A stretch of DNA of 64,000 bases from Pinirhizobacter sp036499745 (GCF_036499745.1 NZ_DASYDG010000023.1:1-64000); one strand, 5' to 3'. Numbered from the stretch's first letter, positions 28,384 through 37,624 are shown. Translations and numbers: made by a program. The notes: generated from the letters alone by a model not told the origin.

Positions 28384-28417
28384 TGATGCGGGTTCCGTTG
28401 ATACGAACCCCGCATCA
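28384..28417. repeat. Inverted repeat before tex
   Basis: TGATGCGGGTTC (28384-28395) faces GAACCC-CGCATCA (28404-28417) with one extra base in the right arm. It lies between the GYF/RDD gene and tex, without a T run; it may end or process the upstream transcript or be a tex operator. Confidence 0.5.
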
Positions 28418-28429
28418 TAGCAAGCGCGG

Positions 28430-29200
28430 TCAGGCGCTGAACGAGCCGTCGTCGCTGCGCGGTGCAGGCTGTTGCGGGTTGTTGCGGGCGGCGCTGGCGC
28501 GCCCGTTCACCACCAGGGTGCTGGCCATCATGTCGTGCAGGGCCTGCTTGCGCTCGGTCCATCCGGCCATCATGAAGCCGATGCACAAGGTCAGTGAGCT
28601 GATGATCTTGCCGAAATGACGGCCGGTGGCCCGCAGGAAAGTGATCCGCCGGCCCTCGTAATCGGTAACGCGGATGCCCATGGCGAGCTTGCCGGGCGTG
28701 GCCTGCATGGCGGAGCTTTCACACAAGGCGAAGTAGGCCCAGGTCACCAGCGACTGTACGCCGATCACCGGCAGCATCGCACTCCAGAAGGCGCCGTAGG
28801 CAGCCATCAGCACCGCCGGGTCGTTATTGGCGTTTTCGATGGTGTGCATCATCGCCAGCTGGGCGGCAGTGCCACCGAGCAGGTTGCCGATGATGATGTT
28901 CGGGATCCACAGGATGAACCCGTCCAGGATGTAGGCCACCAGGCGCTTCCAAAAGCCGGCGTAGGGCTGCGGGTCGGCCACCCATGGCTGCGCTGGCGGT
29001 GGCGGTGGCGGCATTGGCGTGGCGCTGCCCCCAGCGGGAGCTTCACCCGGGAACAGGTCGCCGGCCGGCTGCCAGTCGGTGAGGCCCGCGTGCCAGGCCA
29101 ATTCCCCGGGCTTGAGCGACCCCTCGCGCAGCCACTGGCGGATGTCGGCCTCGCTGTAGGGGCCGAACCGCTCGCCGTTTCGGCCAATCCAGACTTCCAT
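28430..29200 (-). CDS. GYF_2 and RDD domain membrane protein
   Basis: A 256-residue protein. Residues 1-50 form a GYF_2 domain (WIGRNGERFGPYSEADIRQWLREG...), then a Pro-rich linker (PMPPPPPPAQPW), then an RDD domain with three hydrophobic segments (LVAYILDGFILWIPNIIIG; MLPVIGVQSLVTWAYFAL; and the region ending SLTLCIGFMMAGW), including TPGKLAMGIRV. The start at 29200 follows GGAGTTCATC. RDD proteins are multi-pass membrane proteins, some acting in ion homeostasis; the function here is unknown. Confidence 0.85.
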   Translation of the reverse strand: MEVWIGRNGERFGPYSEADIRQWLREGSLKPGELAWHAGLTDWQPAGDLFPGEAPAGGSATPMPPPPPPAQPWVADPQPYAGFWKRLVAYILDGFILWIPNIIIGNLLGGTAAQLAMMHTIENANNDPAVLMAAYGAFWSAMLPVIGVQSLVTWAYFALCESSAMQATPGKLAMGIRVTDYEGRRITFLRATGRHFGKIISSLTLCIGFMMAGWTERKQALHDMMASTLVVNGRASAARNNPQQPAPRSDDGSFSA

Positions 29201-29266
29201 GATGAACTCCGTGTAGGACTGGCCCGATGATCGCACGGGGCGTCAGCCGTCCGTAACCGTCGGAAG

Positions 29267-31147
29267 TCAGGCGGCGCGTCGTTTGATGTGTACCAGCAAT
29301 AGCGAGATCGCGGCGGGGGTGACGCCGCTGATGCGCGATGCCTGGCCGATGGTCGCCGGCTGGCCGCGCTTGAGTTTGAGCAGTACTTCGGCGGAGAGCC
29401 CGCGCACACGGTCGTAATCGAAGCCGGCGGGGATGGCCAGGGCCTCGTGCTTGCGCTGGCGGGCGATTTCCTCGTGCTGGCGCTCCAGGTAACCGGCGTA
29501 TTTGGCTTGCACCTGGACCTGTGTGGCCACGTGCTCGTCGGCCACGGCCGGGCCCATGCCGGGAACGGCCATCAGCGCGGTGTAGTCGATCTCCGGACGA
29601 CGCAGGAGGTCCAGCGCATTCGTCTCGCGGCTGAGCGGCAGGCCCAGGGTGGCCGTGACGGCGGCACCCAGGGCGTTGCCAGGCGCTGCCCAGGTGGCGC
29701 GCAGGCGGGCGGTCTCGGCGTCGGTGGCCTCGCGCTTGGCGAGCAGGCGGGAAAGGCGCTGGTCGTCGACCACGCCTAGTGCGTGGCCGGTTTCGGTAAG
29801 GCGCAGGTCCGCGTTGTCCTCGCGCAGGTGCAGGCGGTATTCCGCCCGCGAGGTAAACATGCGGTAGGGCTCGATGGTGCCGTTGGTGGTGAGGTCGTCG
29901 ATCAGCACGCCGATATACGCCTCGTCGCGCCGCGGGAACCACGGGGCCTCGCCACGCGCCTGGCGGGCGGCGTTCAGCCCGGCCACCAGGCCCTGCGCGC
30001 CAGCTTCTTCGTATCCGGTGGTGCCGTTGATCTGGCCGGCGAAGAACAGGCCGCCGATCGCACGGGTTTCCAGCCACGGGTTCAGGCCGCGCGGGTCGAA
30101 GTAGTCGTATTCGATGGCATAGCCCGGCCGCGTGATGTGCGCGTTCTCGAAGCCGCGGATGGAACGAACCAGTTCAAGCTGCACGTCGAAGGGCAGCGAG
30201 GTGGAGATGCCGTTGGGGTAGACCTCGAAGGTGTCCAGCCCCTCGGGCTCGACGAATACCTGGTGCGAGGACTTATCGGCGAAGCGGACCACCTTGTCTT
30301 CGATGGAAGGGCAATAACGTGGACCGATACCCTCGATCTGGCCGCTGTACAGTGGGGAGCGATCCAGTGCGCCACGGATGATCTGGTGCGTGCGCTCGCT
30401 GGTATGGGTGATCCAGCAGCTCACCTGGCGCGGGTGTTCGCTACGGGTTCCCATGAAGGAGAACACCGGCGCAGGGTTGTCACCGGGTTGTTCATCCATC
30501 ACCGAGGTGTCGATGCTGCGCAGGTCGATGCGCGGCGGCGTGCCGGTCTTCAGGCGATCGGCGCCCAGGGACAGTTCGCGCAGGCGGCTGGCCAGGGTGG
30601 ACGCCGGGGGATCGCCCGCTCGGCCGCCCGCGTACTGCGCCGGGCCGATGTGGATCTTGCCGGCCAGGAACGTGCCTGCGGTGAGCACGACGGTCGCCGC
30701 ATGGAAGGCCAGGCCCATCTGCGTACGTACGCCGACCACGCGGTCGCCTTCGAGCAGGAGGTCGTCCACGGCTTGCTGGAAAAGCTCAAGGTTCGGCTGC
30801 GTTTCAACCATCCGGCGGATGGCGGCCTTGTAGAGCACGCGGTCGGCCTGGCAGCGCGTGGCCCGTACAGCCGGGCCTTTGGAGGCATTGAGCGTGCGCC
30901 ACTGGATGCCCGCACGGTCTGCCGCATGCGCCATCGCCCCGCCCAGGGCATCGATCTCGCGCACCAGGTGGCCCTTGCCGATGCCGCCGATGGCCGGGTT
31001 GCAGCTCATCTGGCCGATGGTTTCGATGTTGTGCGAAAGCAGCAACGTACGCGCACCGCTGCGCGCGGCCGCCAGGGCCGCCTCGGTACCGGCGTGGCCG
31101 CCGCCCACGACGATCACGTCGTAGCGGGTGGGATGGGTGAGCGACAT
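29267..31147 (-). CDS. mnmG: tRNA uridine-5-carboxymethylaminomethyl synthesis enzyme MnmG (GidA)
   Basis: A 626-residue FAD protein that with MnmE builds the cmnm5 group on U34 of tRNAs. FAD dinucleotide motif VVGGGHAGTEAA at residues 10-21, the GidA signatures GPRYCPSIEDKVVRF and GQINGTTGYEEAGAQGL, and a C-terminal MnmE-binding helical domain. The ATG at 31147 gives the family N-terminus; an upstream in-frame start adds 22 non-conserved residues. No strong Shine-Dalgarno is visible. mnmE is not adjacent. Confidence 0.98.
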   Translation of the reverse strand: MSLTHPTRYDVIVVGGGHAGTEAALAAARSGARTLLLSHNIETIGQMSCNPAIGGIGKGHLVREIDALGGAMAHAADRAGIQWRTLNASKGPAVRATRCQADRVLYKAAIRRMVETQPNLELFQQAVDDLLLEGDRVVGVRTQMGLAFHAATVVLTAGTFLAGKIHIGPAQYAGGRAGDPPASTLASRLRELSLGADRLKTGTPPRIDLRSIDTSVMDEQPGDNPAPVFSFMGTRSEHPRQVSCWITHTSERTHQIIRGALDRSPLYSGQIEGIGPRYCPSIEDKVVRFADKSSHQVFVEPEGLDTFEVYPNGISTSLPFDVQLELVRSIRGFENAHITRPGYAIEYDYFDPRGLNPWLETRAIGGLFFAGQINGTTGYEEAGAQGLVAGLNAARQARGEAPWFPRRDEAYIGVLIDDLTTNGTIEPYRMFTSRAEYRLHLREDNADLRLTETGHALGVVDDQRLSRLLAKREATDAETARLRATWAAPGNALGAAVTATLGLPLSRETNALDLLRRPEIDYTALMAVPGMGPAVADEHVATQVQVQAKYAGYLERQHEEIARQRKHEALAIPAGFDYDRVRGLSAEVLLKLKRGQPATIGQASRISGVTPAAISLLLVHIKRRAA

Positions 31148-31379
31148 GGAGAAAAGTGACGCGTAAGGGCAGGAGATGCCGATTTTAACCCGTGTAGGGC
31201 CCGTGTACGGCAACCATGGTCAAGACGGACTGATCGAATGCCAGACGCGCATAAACGAGCTTAACGAATGCCTTTCTGGCATGGCTGATGCATGAATGGC
31301 CGGGCACTTCCCCCGGGCAGATGCTGCGCATGATGCGCGCTGAGGTCAGGCGACAGGGGCCGGACCGCGTGCCGGGGAG
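31148..31379. other. Intergenic region upstream of mnmG, no gene seen
   Basis: No reading frame with supporting features. An ATGCCAG/CTGGCAT inverted repeat (31238-31244 and 31276-31282) and short GC-rich dyads are present; the mnmG promoter must lie here but no clear box stands out. Confidence 0.5.
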
Positions 31380-31513
31380 GGTAGCAAGCTGGAAAAGGAG
31401 GATCTGGCGCCCGGCGGTCTCAGGAACAGGGGGAATCCAGGATGACCGTGTGCCGGGCGCCAGAAACCGTTTAAGGCTGGCATCAAAAGAACCGCACTTG
31501 TTGCGGTTTTTTG
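31380..31513 (+). ncRNA. Candidate GGA-rich small RNA with terminator
   Basis: A stretch without a gene that ends in a good intrinsic terminator (AACCGCA-CTTGT-TGCGGTT then TTTT, 31490-31512). Before it, CTGGCGCCCGGC (31404-31415) pairs perfectly with GCCGGGCGCCAG (31452-31463). The strand upstream of the stem and the loop carry repeated GGA motifs (GGAAAAGGAGGA; AGGAACAGGGGGA; CAGGATGA), as in RsmY/RsmZ/CsrB-type RNAs that titrate CsrA/RsmA. The 5' end and promoter are not identified, so the start is approximate. A 10-codon frame at 31441 is an alternative reading. Confidence 0.4.
31490..31512 (+). terminator. Intrinsic terminator of the candidate small RNA
   Basis: AACCGCA (31490-31496) pairs with TGCGGTT (31502-31508), followed by a T run. 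It points to a plus-strand transcript from the mnmG upstream region, since no plus-strand gene precedes it. Confidence 0.8.
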
Positions 31514-31630
31514 TTACCCCGAATATTTACGCTGTTCGAATGAACGGCGTGTGACTTTTTCGTTGTCGATATGCCGGTATGCGGCATCTCGTGACGCAGT
31601 ACGTCAGGTTTTTGTCTATGCCTTAAATAG

Positions 31631-31646
31631 TGTGATGTAGATCACA
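31631..31646. promoter_or_regulatory. CRP/Clp-type binding site
   Basis: TGTGA-TGTAGA-TCACA is a perfect match to the consensus TGTGA-N6-TCACA of CRP, also used by Clp, the c-di-GMP-responsive CRP homologue of Xanthomonadales. It is centred 66 bp before the start codon of the 60-residue protein gene, suitable for activation. Confidence 0.7.
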
Positions 31647-31704
31647 TTCGTGGCATGACCCATGCATCGTCCTGCTTACCAAGTGCTTCGGGAGGAGAAT
31701 TGCC

Positions 31705-31887
31705 ATGGGATCTCATGAACTGGAACCTGTCTACAGGCACCACGATCTGCTGATCGAGCTAGGTCGTCTGGAAATGGCGATGGAGCACCTGGAAGGCCGC
31801 GACGAGGAAAAACGTGCTGCCGTGGCGCCCCGCCTTGAGCAGCGTATCGTCCGCGTCCGCCAGGAAATTTCGCTGCTCGCTGCCTGA
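31705..31887 (+). CDS. Small helical protein of unknown function, 60 residues
   Basis: A 60-residue soluble, charged, almost entirely helical protein (LLIELGRLEMAMEHLEGRDEEKRAAVAPRLEQRIVRV) with a leucine-rich heptad pattern suggesting a two-helix hairpin or coiled coil. The start follows GGGAGGAG, a very strong Shine-Dalgarno. A CRP/Clp-type site lies upstream and an intrinsic terminator follows, so it is a free-standing, probably regulated unit. I do not recognise the family. Confidence 0.75.
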   Translation: MGSHELEPVYRHHDLLIELGRLEMAMEHLEGRDEEKRAAVAPRLEQRIVRVRQEISLLAA

Positions 31888-31912
31888 CCGGCTCGCGTTT
31901 GACAGCCAGGAG

Positions 31913-31935
31913 CGCCCCGCCACGCGGGGCGTTTT
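31913..31935. terminator. Terminator after the small protein gene
   Basis: CGCCCCGC-CAC-GCGGGGCG followed by TTTT, in the 53-bp convergent gap with pepN. Confidence 0.85.
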
Positions 31936-31940
31936 GCTGT

Positions 31941-34598
31941 TCAGTCCCCGACCACGCGATCCAGGATGTCGGCCAGGTCCCGTGAAAGCCCTTCGTGGCC
32001 CTGCATCCGGTTGACCGCCGTGCGCGCCAGTTCACGTTGGGGCTCAACCAGGCGCGCCCAGCCGTTGAACGCAGTGCCCAGCCGCGCGCTCACCTGTGGA
32101 TTGATGGCATCGATCTGCAACAGGCGATCGGCGAACCAGTCATAGGCGGCGCCATCGACGCGGTGGAAGCCGGTGGGATTGGAGCGTGCGAAAGCGCCCA
32201 TCAGCGATTGCACCCGATTGGGATTCTTGAGGTTGAACGCGTGATCGGTTTCCAGCCGCTGCATGCGGGCAAGCGCGCCTTCGCCGGGCAGGGCAGCCTG
32301 CAACATGAACCACTTGTCCAGGGCCAGCGGATTGGCATCGTAGCGTGCGCGATAGTGTGCAAGCTGGCTGGCAGCGCCGGCTTCGTCCGTACGCGCAAGG
32401 GTGGCCAGTGCCGCGAGGCGGTCGGTCATGCCGGGGGCACTCTCGTATTGCCGCGCGGCAAGCGAAGCGGCCCTGGCCGGTTCCACCGCGGCGAGAAGAT
32501 CGAGCACGCGGCGTTGCAGGCGCCGCCTGGCTTGCGCAGCTGAGTCCAGATCAGCGCTGGCACGGGCGAGCAGACCCGCATAACGCGCCTCCAGATTGCT
32601 GGCGCCCACACGCATGGCCAGGCGCGACAGCAGGCGCTGGCGCGCCCCGTGTACGGCGACCGGATCGTGCCGTGGCTGGCGATCGGCAAGCTCGATCTCG
32701 CCTGGCGGCGTGAGCAATTCGGCCAGCAAGGCATCATCCATCGATGGATCGGCAAAGATCGACGCGATCGATGCAGTCCAGGCATCAGTAGCACCGTGGG
32801 CGTCCCCACCCGAAAGGCAGGCATCGAACGCCAGCGCGGCCAGCTGCTGCCCGGCCTCCCAGCGATTGAAGCCGTCCACGTCGTGGCGAAGGAGCAGTGC
32901 AAGCTCGCTGGGCGCGTAGTCGTACTCCAGCATGACCGGAGCGGAGAAACCACGCAGCAGGGAGGGCACGACTTCCTCACCGATGTCCTCAAAGACGAAG
33001 TCGCGCTCGGCATGGCTGAGCACGATCACGCGTTCGTCGGCCGCGGCCTGGCGCGATTCACCGGGCATGCGCAGTGGCAGCATGCGCCCGTCATTGGCGA
33101 ACAGGGCCAGTTTCACCGGGATCGGCAAGGCCTGCTTGGCGCCCTGGCCCGGCGTGGGTGAGGTCTCCTGGGACAGGTGCAGCGTATAGCGGCGTTGGCC
33201 CGGATCGAACGAGCCGCGGCCGCGCAGGCGCGGCGTGCCGGCTTGTGCATACCAGGCCAGGTAAGGGGTGAGGTCCACGCCGTTTGCATCGCCCAGCGCG
33301 GCCAGGAAATCCTCGATGGTCGCGGCCTCGCCGTCGTGGCGTTCGAAATAGGCATCCATGCCGCGGCGGAAACCCGTCCGCCCCAGCGAGCCTGCGATCA
33401 TGCGCACCAGCTCTGAACCTTTCTCGTACACCGTGGCCGTATAGAAATTATTGATCTCGCGGTACTCGGCCGGGCGTACCGGATGCGACAGGGGGCCTGC
33501 GTCTTCGGGAAATTGCGCGCGGCGCAGCAGGGCGACGTCTTCGATGCGCTTCAACGCCGCCGAATTCATGTCGGCAGAAAAACTCTGCTCGCGATACACG
33601 GTGAGCCCTTCCTTGAGGCTCAACTGGAACCAGTCGCGGCAGGTGACCCGGTTCCCGCTCCAGTTGTGGAAGTACTCATGTGCCACCACCGCTTCCACGT
33701 GCAGGTATTCATCGTCCGTGCTGCTGTCAGGGTCCGCCAGCAGGTATTTGGCGTTGAAGATATTCAGGCCCTTGTTTTCCATCGCACCCATGTTGAAGTC
33801 ATGGGTGGCGACCACGTGGAAGACATCCAGGTCGTAGTTGCGTCCGTAGGTTTTTTCATCCCACCGCATCGAACGCACCAGGGCATCCATGGCGTAGTGG
33901 CAGCGATCGACCACATCGGCCTCGGCCCAGATGTGGATCTGCACGGCGCGGCCGTTGGCGGTGACGTAGTCGTGGCTGATCCGCTCCAGGTGCCCTGCCA
34001 CCAGCGCAAACAGGTAACTGGGCTTGGGATGCGGATCGACGAAGCGTGCCCAGTGGCGGCCGTCGCCAAGTTCCCCGCAGCCGGCGGGGTTTCCACCGGC
34101 CAGCAATACCGGGAAGCGCCGGGCATCGGCGTTCAAGGTGACGGTGTAGCGCGCCAGCACGTCCGGGCGGTCCGGGAAATAGGTGATGTGGCGGAAACCC
34201 TGGGCTTCGCACTGGGTAAGCAGGAAGCCGGCCTCGCGGCTGCCGGAGAGGTAAAGACCCTCCAGCGCGGTATTGGTCGACGGCTTGATGCGGACACGGG
34301 TGGTCAGCACGAACTCATCGGGTACGTCGTGCACTACCAGGCCGCGCTCGCTCGCTTCGTAGCGCGTGGGCGGCACAGCTTCGCCATCGATCAGTACTTC
34401 GAGCAGTTCGAGGTCTTCCCCGTCGAGCTCCAGCGGGGCGCCCGGTTCGCCATCGCGGCTGAGGTCGAGCCTGGCGATCACCTCGGTCTGGTCGATCCCC
34501 AGGGAAAAGTCGAGATCCACGTGGGCCACACGCCAGGCGGGTCGCGCGTACTCGGCCAGCCGCACGGCGGGGGCGGCACTATCGTTGCGTGCATTCAT
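31941..34598 (-). CDS. pepN: Aminopeptidase N (M1 family)
   Basis: An 885-residue cytoplasmic zinc aminopeptidase removing N-terminal residues from peptides. GAMEN exopeptidase motif at 271-275, zinc site HEYFH (H307, E308, H311) with the second-helix Glu E330 (FQLSLKEG), and the long helical C-terminal domain of the E. coli PepN type. The ATG at 34598 (MNARND...) fits the family; an in-frame ATG at 34637 would overlap the divergent promoter region. The aldose epimerase gene is divergent, 68 bp away. Confidence 0.96.
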   Translation of the reverse strand: MNARNDSAAPAVRLAEYARPAWRVAHVDLDFSLGIDQTEVIARLDLSRDGEPGAPLELDGEDLELLEVLIDGEAVPPTRYEASERGLVVHDVPDEFVLTTRVRIKPSTNTALEGLYLSGSREAGFLLTQCEAQGFRHITYFPDRPDVLARYTVTLNADARRFPVLLAGGNPAGCGELGDGRHWARFVDPHPKPSYLFALVAGHLERISHDYVTANGRAVQIHIWAEADVVDRCHYAMDALVRSMRWDEKTYGRNYDLDVFHVVATHDFNMGAMENKGLNIFNAKYLLADPDSSTDDEYLHVEAVVAHEYFHNWSGNRVTCRDWFQLSLKEGLTVYREQSFSADMNSAALKRIEDVALLRRAQFPEDAGPLSHPVRPAEYREINNFYTATVYEKGSELVRMIAGSLGRTGFRRGMDAYFERHDGEAATIEDFLAALGDANGVDLTPYLAWYAQAGTPRLRGRGSFDPGQRRYTLHLSQETSPTPGQGAKQALPIPVKLALFANDGRMLPLRMPGESRQAAADERVIVLSHAERDFVFEDIGEEVVPSLLRGFSAPVMLEYDYAPSELALLLRHDVDGFNRWEAGQQLAALAFDACLSGGDAHGATDAWTASIASIFADPSMDDALLAELLTPPGEIELADRQPRHDPVAVHGARQRLLSRLAMRVGASNLEARYAGLLARASADLDSAAQARRRLQRRVLDLLAAVEPARAASLAARQYESAPGMTDRLAALATLARTDEAGAASQLAHYRARYDANPLALDKWFMLQAALPGEGALARMQRLETDHAFNLKNPNRVQSLMGAFARSNPTGFHRVDGAAYDWFADRLLQIDAINPQVSARLGTAFNGWARLVEPQRELARTAVNRMQGHEGLSRDLADILDRVVGD

Positions 34599-34666
34599 GT
34601 CGTTGATCGCGCCAAGGCTGAACCGGCAGGCTAACATGCGGCTTTTCGGCTTGGCAGGACCTTTCG

Positions 34667-35668
34667 ATGAACCGATTCAGCATCACCCGGGCCTTCATGG
34701 GGGGATTTCCCCTGGTTGTGCTTACCGACCATGAGCGGGGGCTGGTATTGCGCGTGGCCGAACGCGGGGCCACGGTAGTGGGCATCGAGGTGCCCCTGGC
34801 TGGCGGAGCCTTCCAGGTAGCCGACGGTTTCCATGACGAGGCAGAACTGGCGGCCGGCAAGAGTGCGCGTTTCGCCATCATGGCCCCATTCGCCAACCGC
34901 ATCGTGGATGGCCGATACCGGTTCGATGGCGTCGAACACGACATGCAACCCGGGGTCACGGCCGACCGGGGTGTGCGCCACGGCTTCCTGCGCACGGCCG
35001 ATTTCACCATCGCCGATGAATTCGTCGGCGAGGACAGGGTTTCGGTGGCCTTCTTCAATGGCAGCATCCGGCCGGGTGTGTACCCGGGCTATCCCTTTGC
35101 CATCGACACTACCATCCGCTTCACACTCGACGCCGACGGCATCACCCTGCAAGCGGTGCTTCGCAACGTGGGCGACGAAGACGCGCCCTGCTTCTTCGGC
35201 TGGCACCCGTATTTCCGCATGCCGAACGGCCAGGTGGACGAATGGCTGCTGCAGGTCGACGCGGCATCGCTCGTGCGCACGGATGCCGGCACCATCCCGC
35301 TGCCGGGCAAGGCCGCGTTCGCATCGTTGGACGAGGTCGACCCATCGCTCGATTTCCGCGCCATGCACGCTATTGGCGCTACCCGGGTGGACAATGCCTA
35401 CGCGAACCTGCAGCGTGAAGCCGATGGTCGTGCGCGCATGCGGCTGCGCGATCCACAAGGCGCGCTGGAAGTACGCGTCTGGCAAACCGACGGCGTGGGC
35501 CTGGTGTTCACCGGCGACACGGTGCCGCGCGAGCCGCGCACATCGGTTGCCATGGAACCGATGGAAACGCTGACCAACGCTTTCAATCGTGATGACAGTG
35601 CGGATCTTGTGCGCCTGGCGTCCGGCGCCGAGCGCAGCTTTACCTGCGGGATCGAACTGACATGGTAA
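34667..35668 (+). CDS. Aldose 1-epimerase family protein (GalM-like)
   Basis: A 333-residue protein of the beta-sandwich galactose-mutarotase superfamily, with GWHPYFRM (catalytic His region) and EPMETLTNAFN (catalytic Glu region), which places it with aldose 1-epimerases acting on free sugars. It has no signal peptide and is expected in the cytoplasm. It overlaps the next gene by 7 bp, so the two form an operon. The sugar is not predictable. Confidence 0.87.
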   Translation: MNRFSITRAFMGGFPLVVLTDHERGLVLRVAERGATVVGIEVPLAGGAFQVADGFHDEAELAAGKSARFAIMAPFANRIVDGRYRFDGVEHDMQPGVTADRGVRHGFLRTADFTIADEFVGEDRVSVAFFNGSIRPGVYPGYPFAIDTTIRFTLDADGITLQAVLRNVGDEDAPCFFGWHPYFRMPNGQVDEWLLQVDAASLVRTDAGTIPLPGKAAFASLDEVDPSLDFRAMHAIGATRVDNAYANLQREADGRARMRLRDPQGALEVRVWQTDGVGLVFTGDTVPREPRTSVAMEPMETLTNAFNRDDSADLVRLASGAERSFTCGIELTW

Positions 35669-36609
35669 CGGCGCCCACGTTCGACCATGTTCGCGATGCC
35701 GCCGCGCGCATCGCAGGCCATGCGGTGGTGACACCGGTGATGCGCCATGACGCCCTTGATGCCCTGGCGGGAGCGGAGCTGTTCTTCAAATGCGAAAACC
35801 TGCAGCGGGGCGGCGCGTTCAAATTCCGCGGTGCGTGCAATGCCGTGTGGGCACTGGACGAAGTCGCCGCCGCGCGGGGGGTGGTAACGCATTCGTCCGG
35901 TAACCACGGCACCGCGCTGGCGATGGCGGCGGCTACGCGAGGCATCGCCGCGCATGTCATCGTGCCCGAAGGCGCCGTGCGCGCGAAGCTGGCGTTGATC
36001 GAAGAGGCCGGTGCGGTGGTGCACCGCTGCGCGCCGACCCAGGCCGCGCGTGAGGCCATGACCGCGCAGGTGCAGGAGGAGACCGGCGCGGTGCTGGTGC
36101 ACCCCTATGCCGATACGCAGGTGATGGCCGGGCAGGGCACGGCGACCCTTGAACTGATGGCGCAAGCGCCTGGCCTGCACATGATCGTGATACCGGTAGG
36201 CGGTGGCGGCCTCGCAGCCGGCACCACGATCGCCGCGCAAGGATTGGATGCTTCGGTGGTCGTCCACGCGGCCGAGCCCGCTGGCGCTGCCGATGCCAGC
36301 CGGTCGCTAACGTCGGGCAGGCGCGATGTCGACTTCGTGCCCGATACGATCTGCGACGGCCTTCGCGCTGCCATCGGCGAAACGAACTTCACCGTGCTAT
36401 CCGGTCATGGCGTGAAGGTGACCACGGTGACCGACGAAGAGTGCATCACCGCCATGCGGTTGGTGTGGACACACATGAAGATGATCGTTGAAGTCTCAAG
36501 CGCTACCGTATTGGCGGCCGTGCTGAAGGAACCGCGGTTATTCGCCGGCAAGCGGATCGGACTGGTGCTTACCGGTGGAAACGTGGATCTGGACTCACTT
36601 CCCTGGTGA
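35662..36609 (+). CDS. PLP-dependent threonine/serine dehydratase-like enzyme
   Basis: A 315-residue fold-type II PLP enzyme. Schiff-base lysine K54 in GGAFKFRGA, SSGNHG substrate loop and PVGGGGLAAG phosphate-binding loop. There is no ACT regulatory domain, so it resembles catabolic threonine dehydratases or serine racemases rather than biosynthetic IlvA. Threonine deaminase for isoleucine synthesis is otherwise missing from the leu/ilv operon, but this short enzyme is not a safe assignment for it. It overlaps the epimerase gene and, tail to tail, the transporter gene by 15 bp. Confidence 0.88.
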   Translation: MVTAPTFDHVRDAAARIAGHAVVTPVMRHDALDALAGAELFFKCENLQRGGAFKFRGACNAVWALDEVAAARGVVTHSSGNHGTALAMAAATRGIAAHVIVPEGAVRAKLALIEEAGAVVHRCAPTQAAREAMTAQVQEETGAVLVHPYADTQVMAGQGTATLELMAQAPGLHMIVIPVGGGGLAAGTTIAAQGLDASVVVHAAEPAGAADASRSLTSGRRDVDFVPDTICDGLRAAIGETNFTVLSGHGVKVTTVTDEECITAMRLVWTHMKMIVEVSSATVLAAVLKEPRLFAGKRIGLVLTGGNVDLDSLPW

Positions 36610-37479
36610 GCGGCCCAGGCCCGTCACGGCCACGAGGCCTGCGACGATGAAGGCGATGCCCACGACGCCCATCGGCGAAACCGTTTCGCCAAGCAGAAGC
36701 CAGGCCAGGCCCACGCTCGTCACCGGCACGGCCAGGGTTGATATTGCCGCCACCGCGGTCGGCAACCGCTTGACCACGAGTGCCCAGAGCGCCCACGCGA
36801 TGCTGGAGGCGGCCACCACGCTATAGGCGAGCCCGGCGATGAACGCGGGCACCCATTCGATCGGGCGTTGCGGTATGCAAAGGGCCGCGATCGATAACGC
36901 GACGGCACCGAAGGCCATCTGCCAGGCGGTGAGGGAGAGCGGTTGAACCGGATGCCTCTGGAACAGCCGCTTGGAGGCGACCGTGGCGCCCGCCCAGCAA
37001 AGCCCGCCCGCCAGCGCCAGCAAGGTGCTGGTGGCATTGCCCAGCCCGTTCCAGGGCTCGATCACGCAGACCAGCCCGATGGCCGCAAGGGCTACACCCG
37101 TCCACTGTCTTCGCGTGGGCGCCTCGCCCAGCCCGACCCAGGCGATCAGCACGGCCCAGAAGGGCATGGCGTAGGCCAGCAGCGCCACGTGTCCGGCGCC
37201 ACCGGCGATCAGCGCAAGCTGGCCCAGGCCCTGGAACGCAGCGGTCTGCAACAGGCCGATAAGGATCGTCGGTCCAAGCGGCGGCGGCCGCAGCGACTGA
37301 CGCGTCACCGCCATGCCGGCGAACAGCAGCACAGCCCCGCCGACATAGCGCAATGCGGCAAAGTCGAACGGGCCGGCGTGGCGCAGCACCTGCTTCATCA
37401 CGATCCAGCTATAGGACCAGATCAGCACGGTGACACCCATCGCGACCAGGGCGCCGCGTCGGCTGGACATGTCGTTCAT
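36595..37479 (-). CDS. EamA/DMT-family transporter
   Basis: A 294-residue inner-membrane protein with ten hydrophobic segments in two EamA repeats (second starting near STLLALAGGLCWAGATVASKRLF), as in drug/metabolite exporters of the RhaT/YdcZ superfamily. Substrate unknown. The start at 37479 was chosen over 37470; both have weak ribosome binding sites and the upstream frame adds 17 polar residues. It ends 15 bp inside the convergent dehydratase gene. Confidence 0.88.
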   Translation of the reverse strand: MNDMSSRRGALVAMGVTVLIWSYSWIVMKQVLRHAGPFDFAALRYVGGAVLLFAGMAVTRQSLRPPPLGPTILIGLLQTAAFQGLGQLALIAGGAGHVALLAYAMPFWAVLIAWVGLGEAPTRRQWTGVALAAIGLVCVIEPWNGLGNATSTLLALAGGLCWAGATVASKRLFQRHPVQPLSLTAWQMAFGAVALSIAALCIPQRPIEWVPAFIAGLAYSVVAASSIAWALWALVVKRLPTAVAAISTLAVPVTSVGLAWLLLGETVSPMGVVGIAFIVAGLVAVTGLGRSPGK

Positions 37480-37624
37480 GGATGAGTGCGGGCCGTGCGA
37501 AAACCACGAGCTTACCCGACACCGAAACATTCACGGGCCCACCATCGCCCTCGCGTTTGCATTCGACGACATGAAGGTCAAGGCGCCGCGGGATACGGCG
37601 CGGTTGTCGGCAACGCTCGGATAA

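Noticed and set aside
31441..31473. Ten-codon frame MTVCRAPETV before a terminator
   Set aside because: Lies partly in a stable stem, no amino-acid run and no downstream biosynthetic gene, so not a credible leader peptide.
35662..36609. Assignment of the PLP dehydratase as IlvA
   Set aside because: No ACT domain and only 315 residues; it is not within the leu-ilv operon.
37430..37624. Small plus-strand frame between the transporter and the Sel1-like gene
   Set aside because: Overlaps the transporter start, no ribosome site and no conserved feature.
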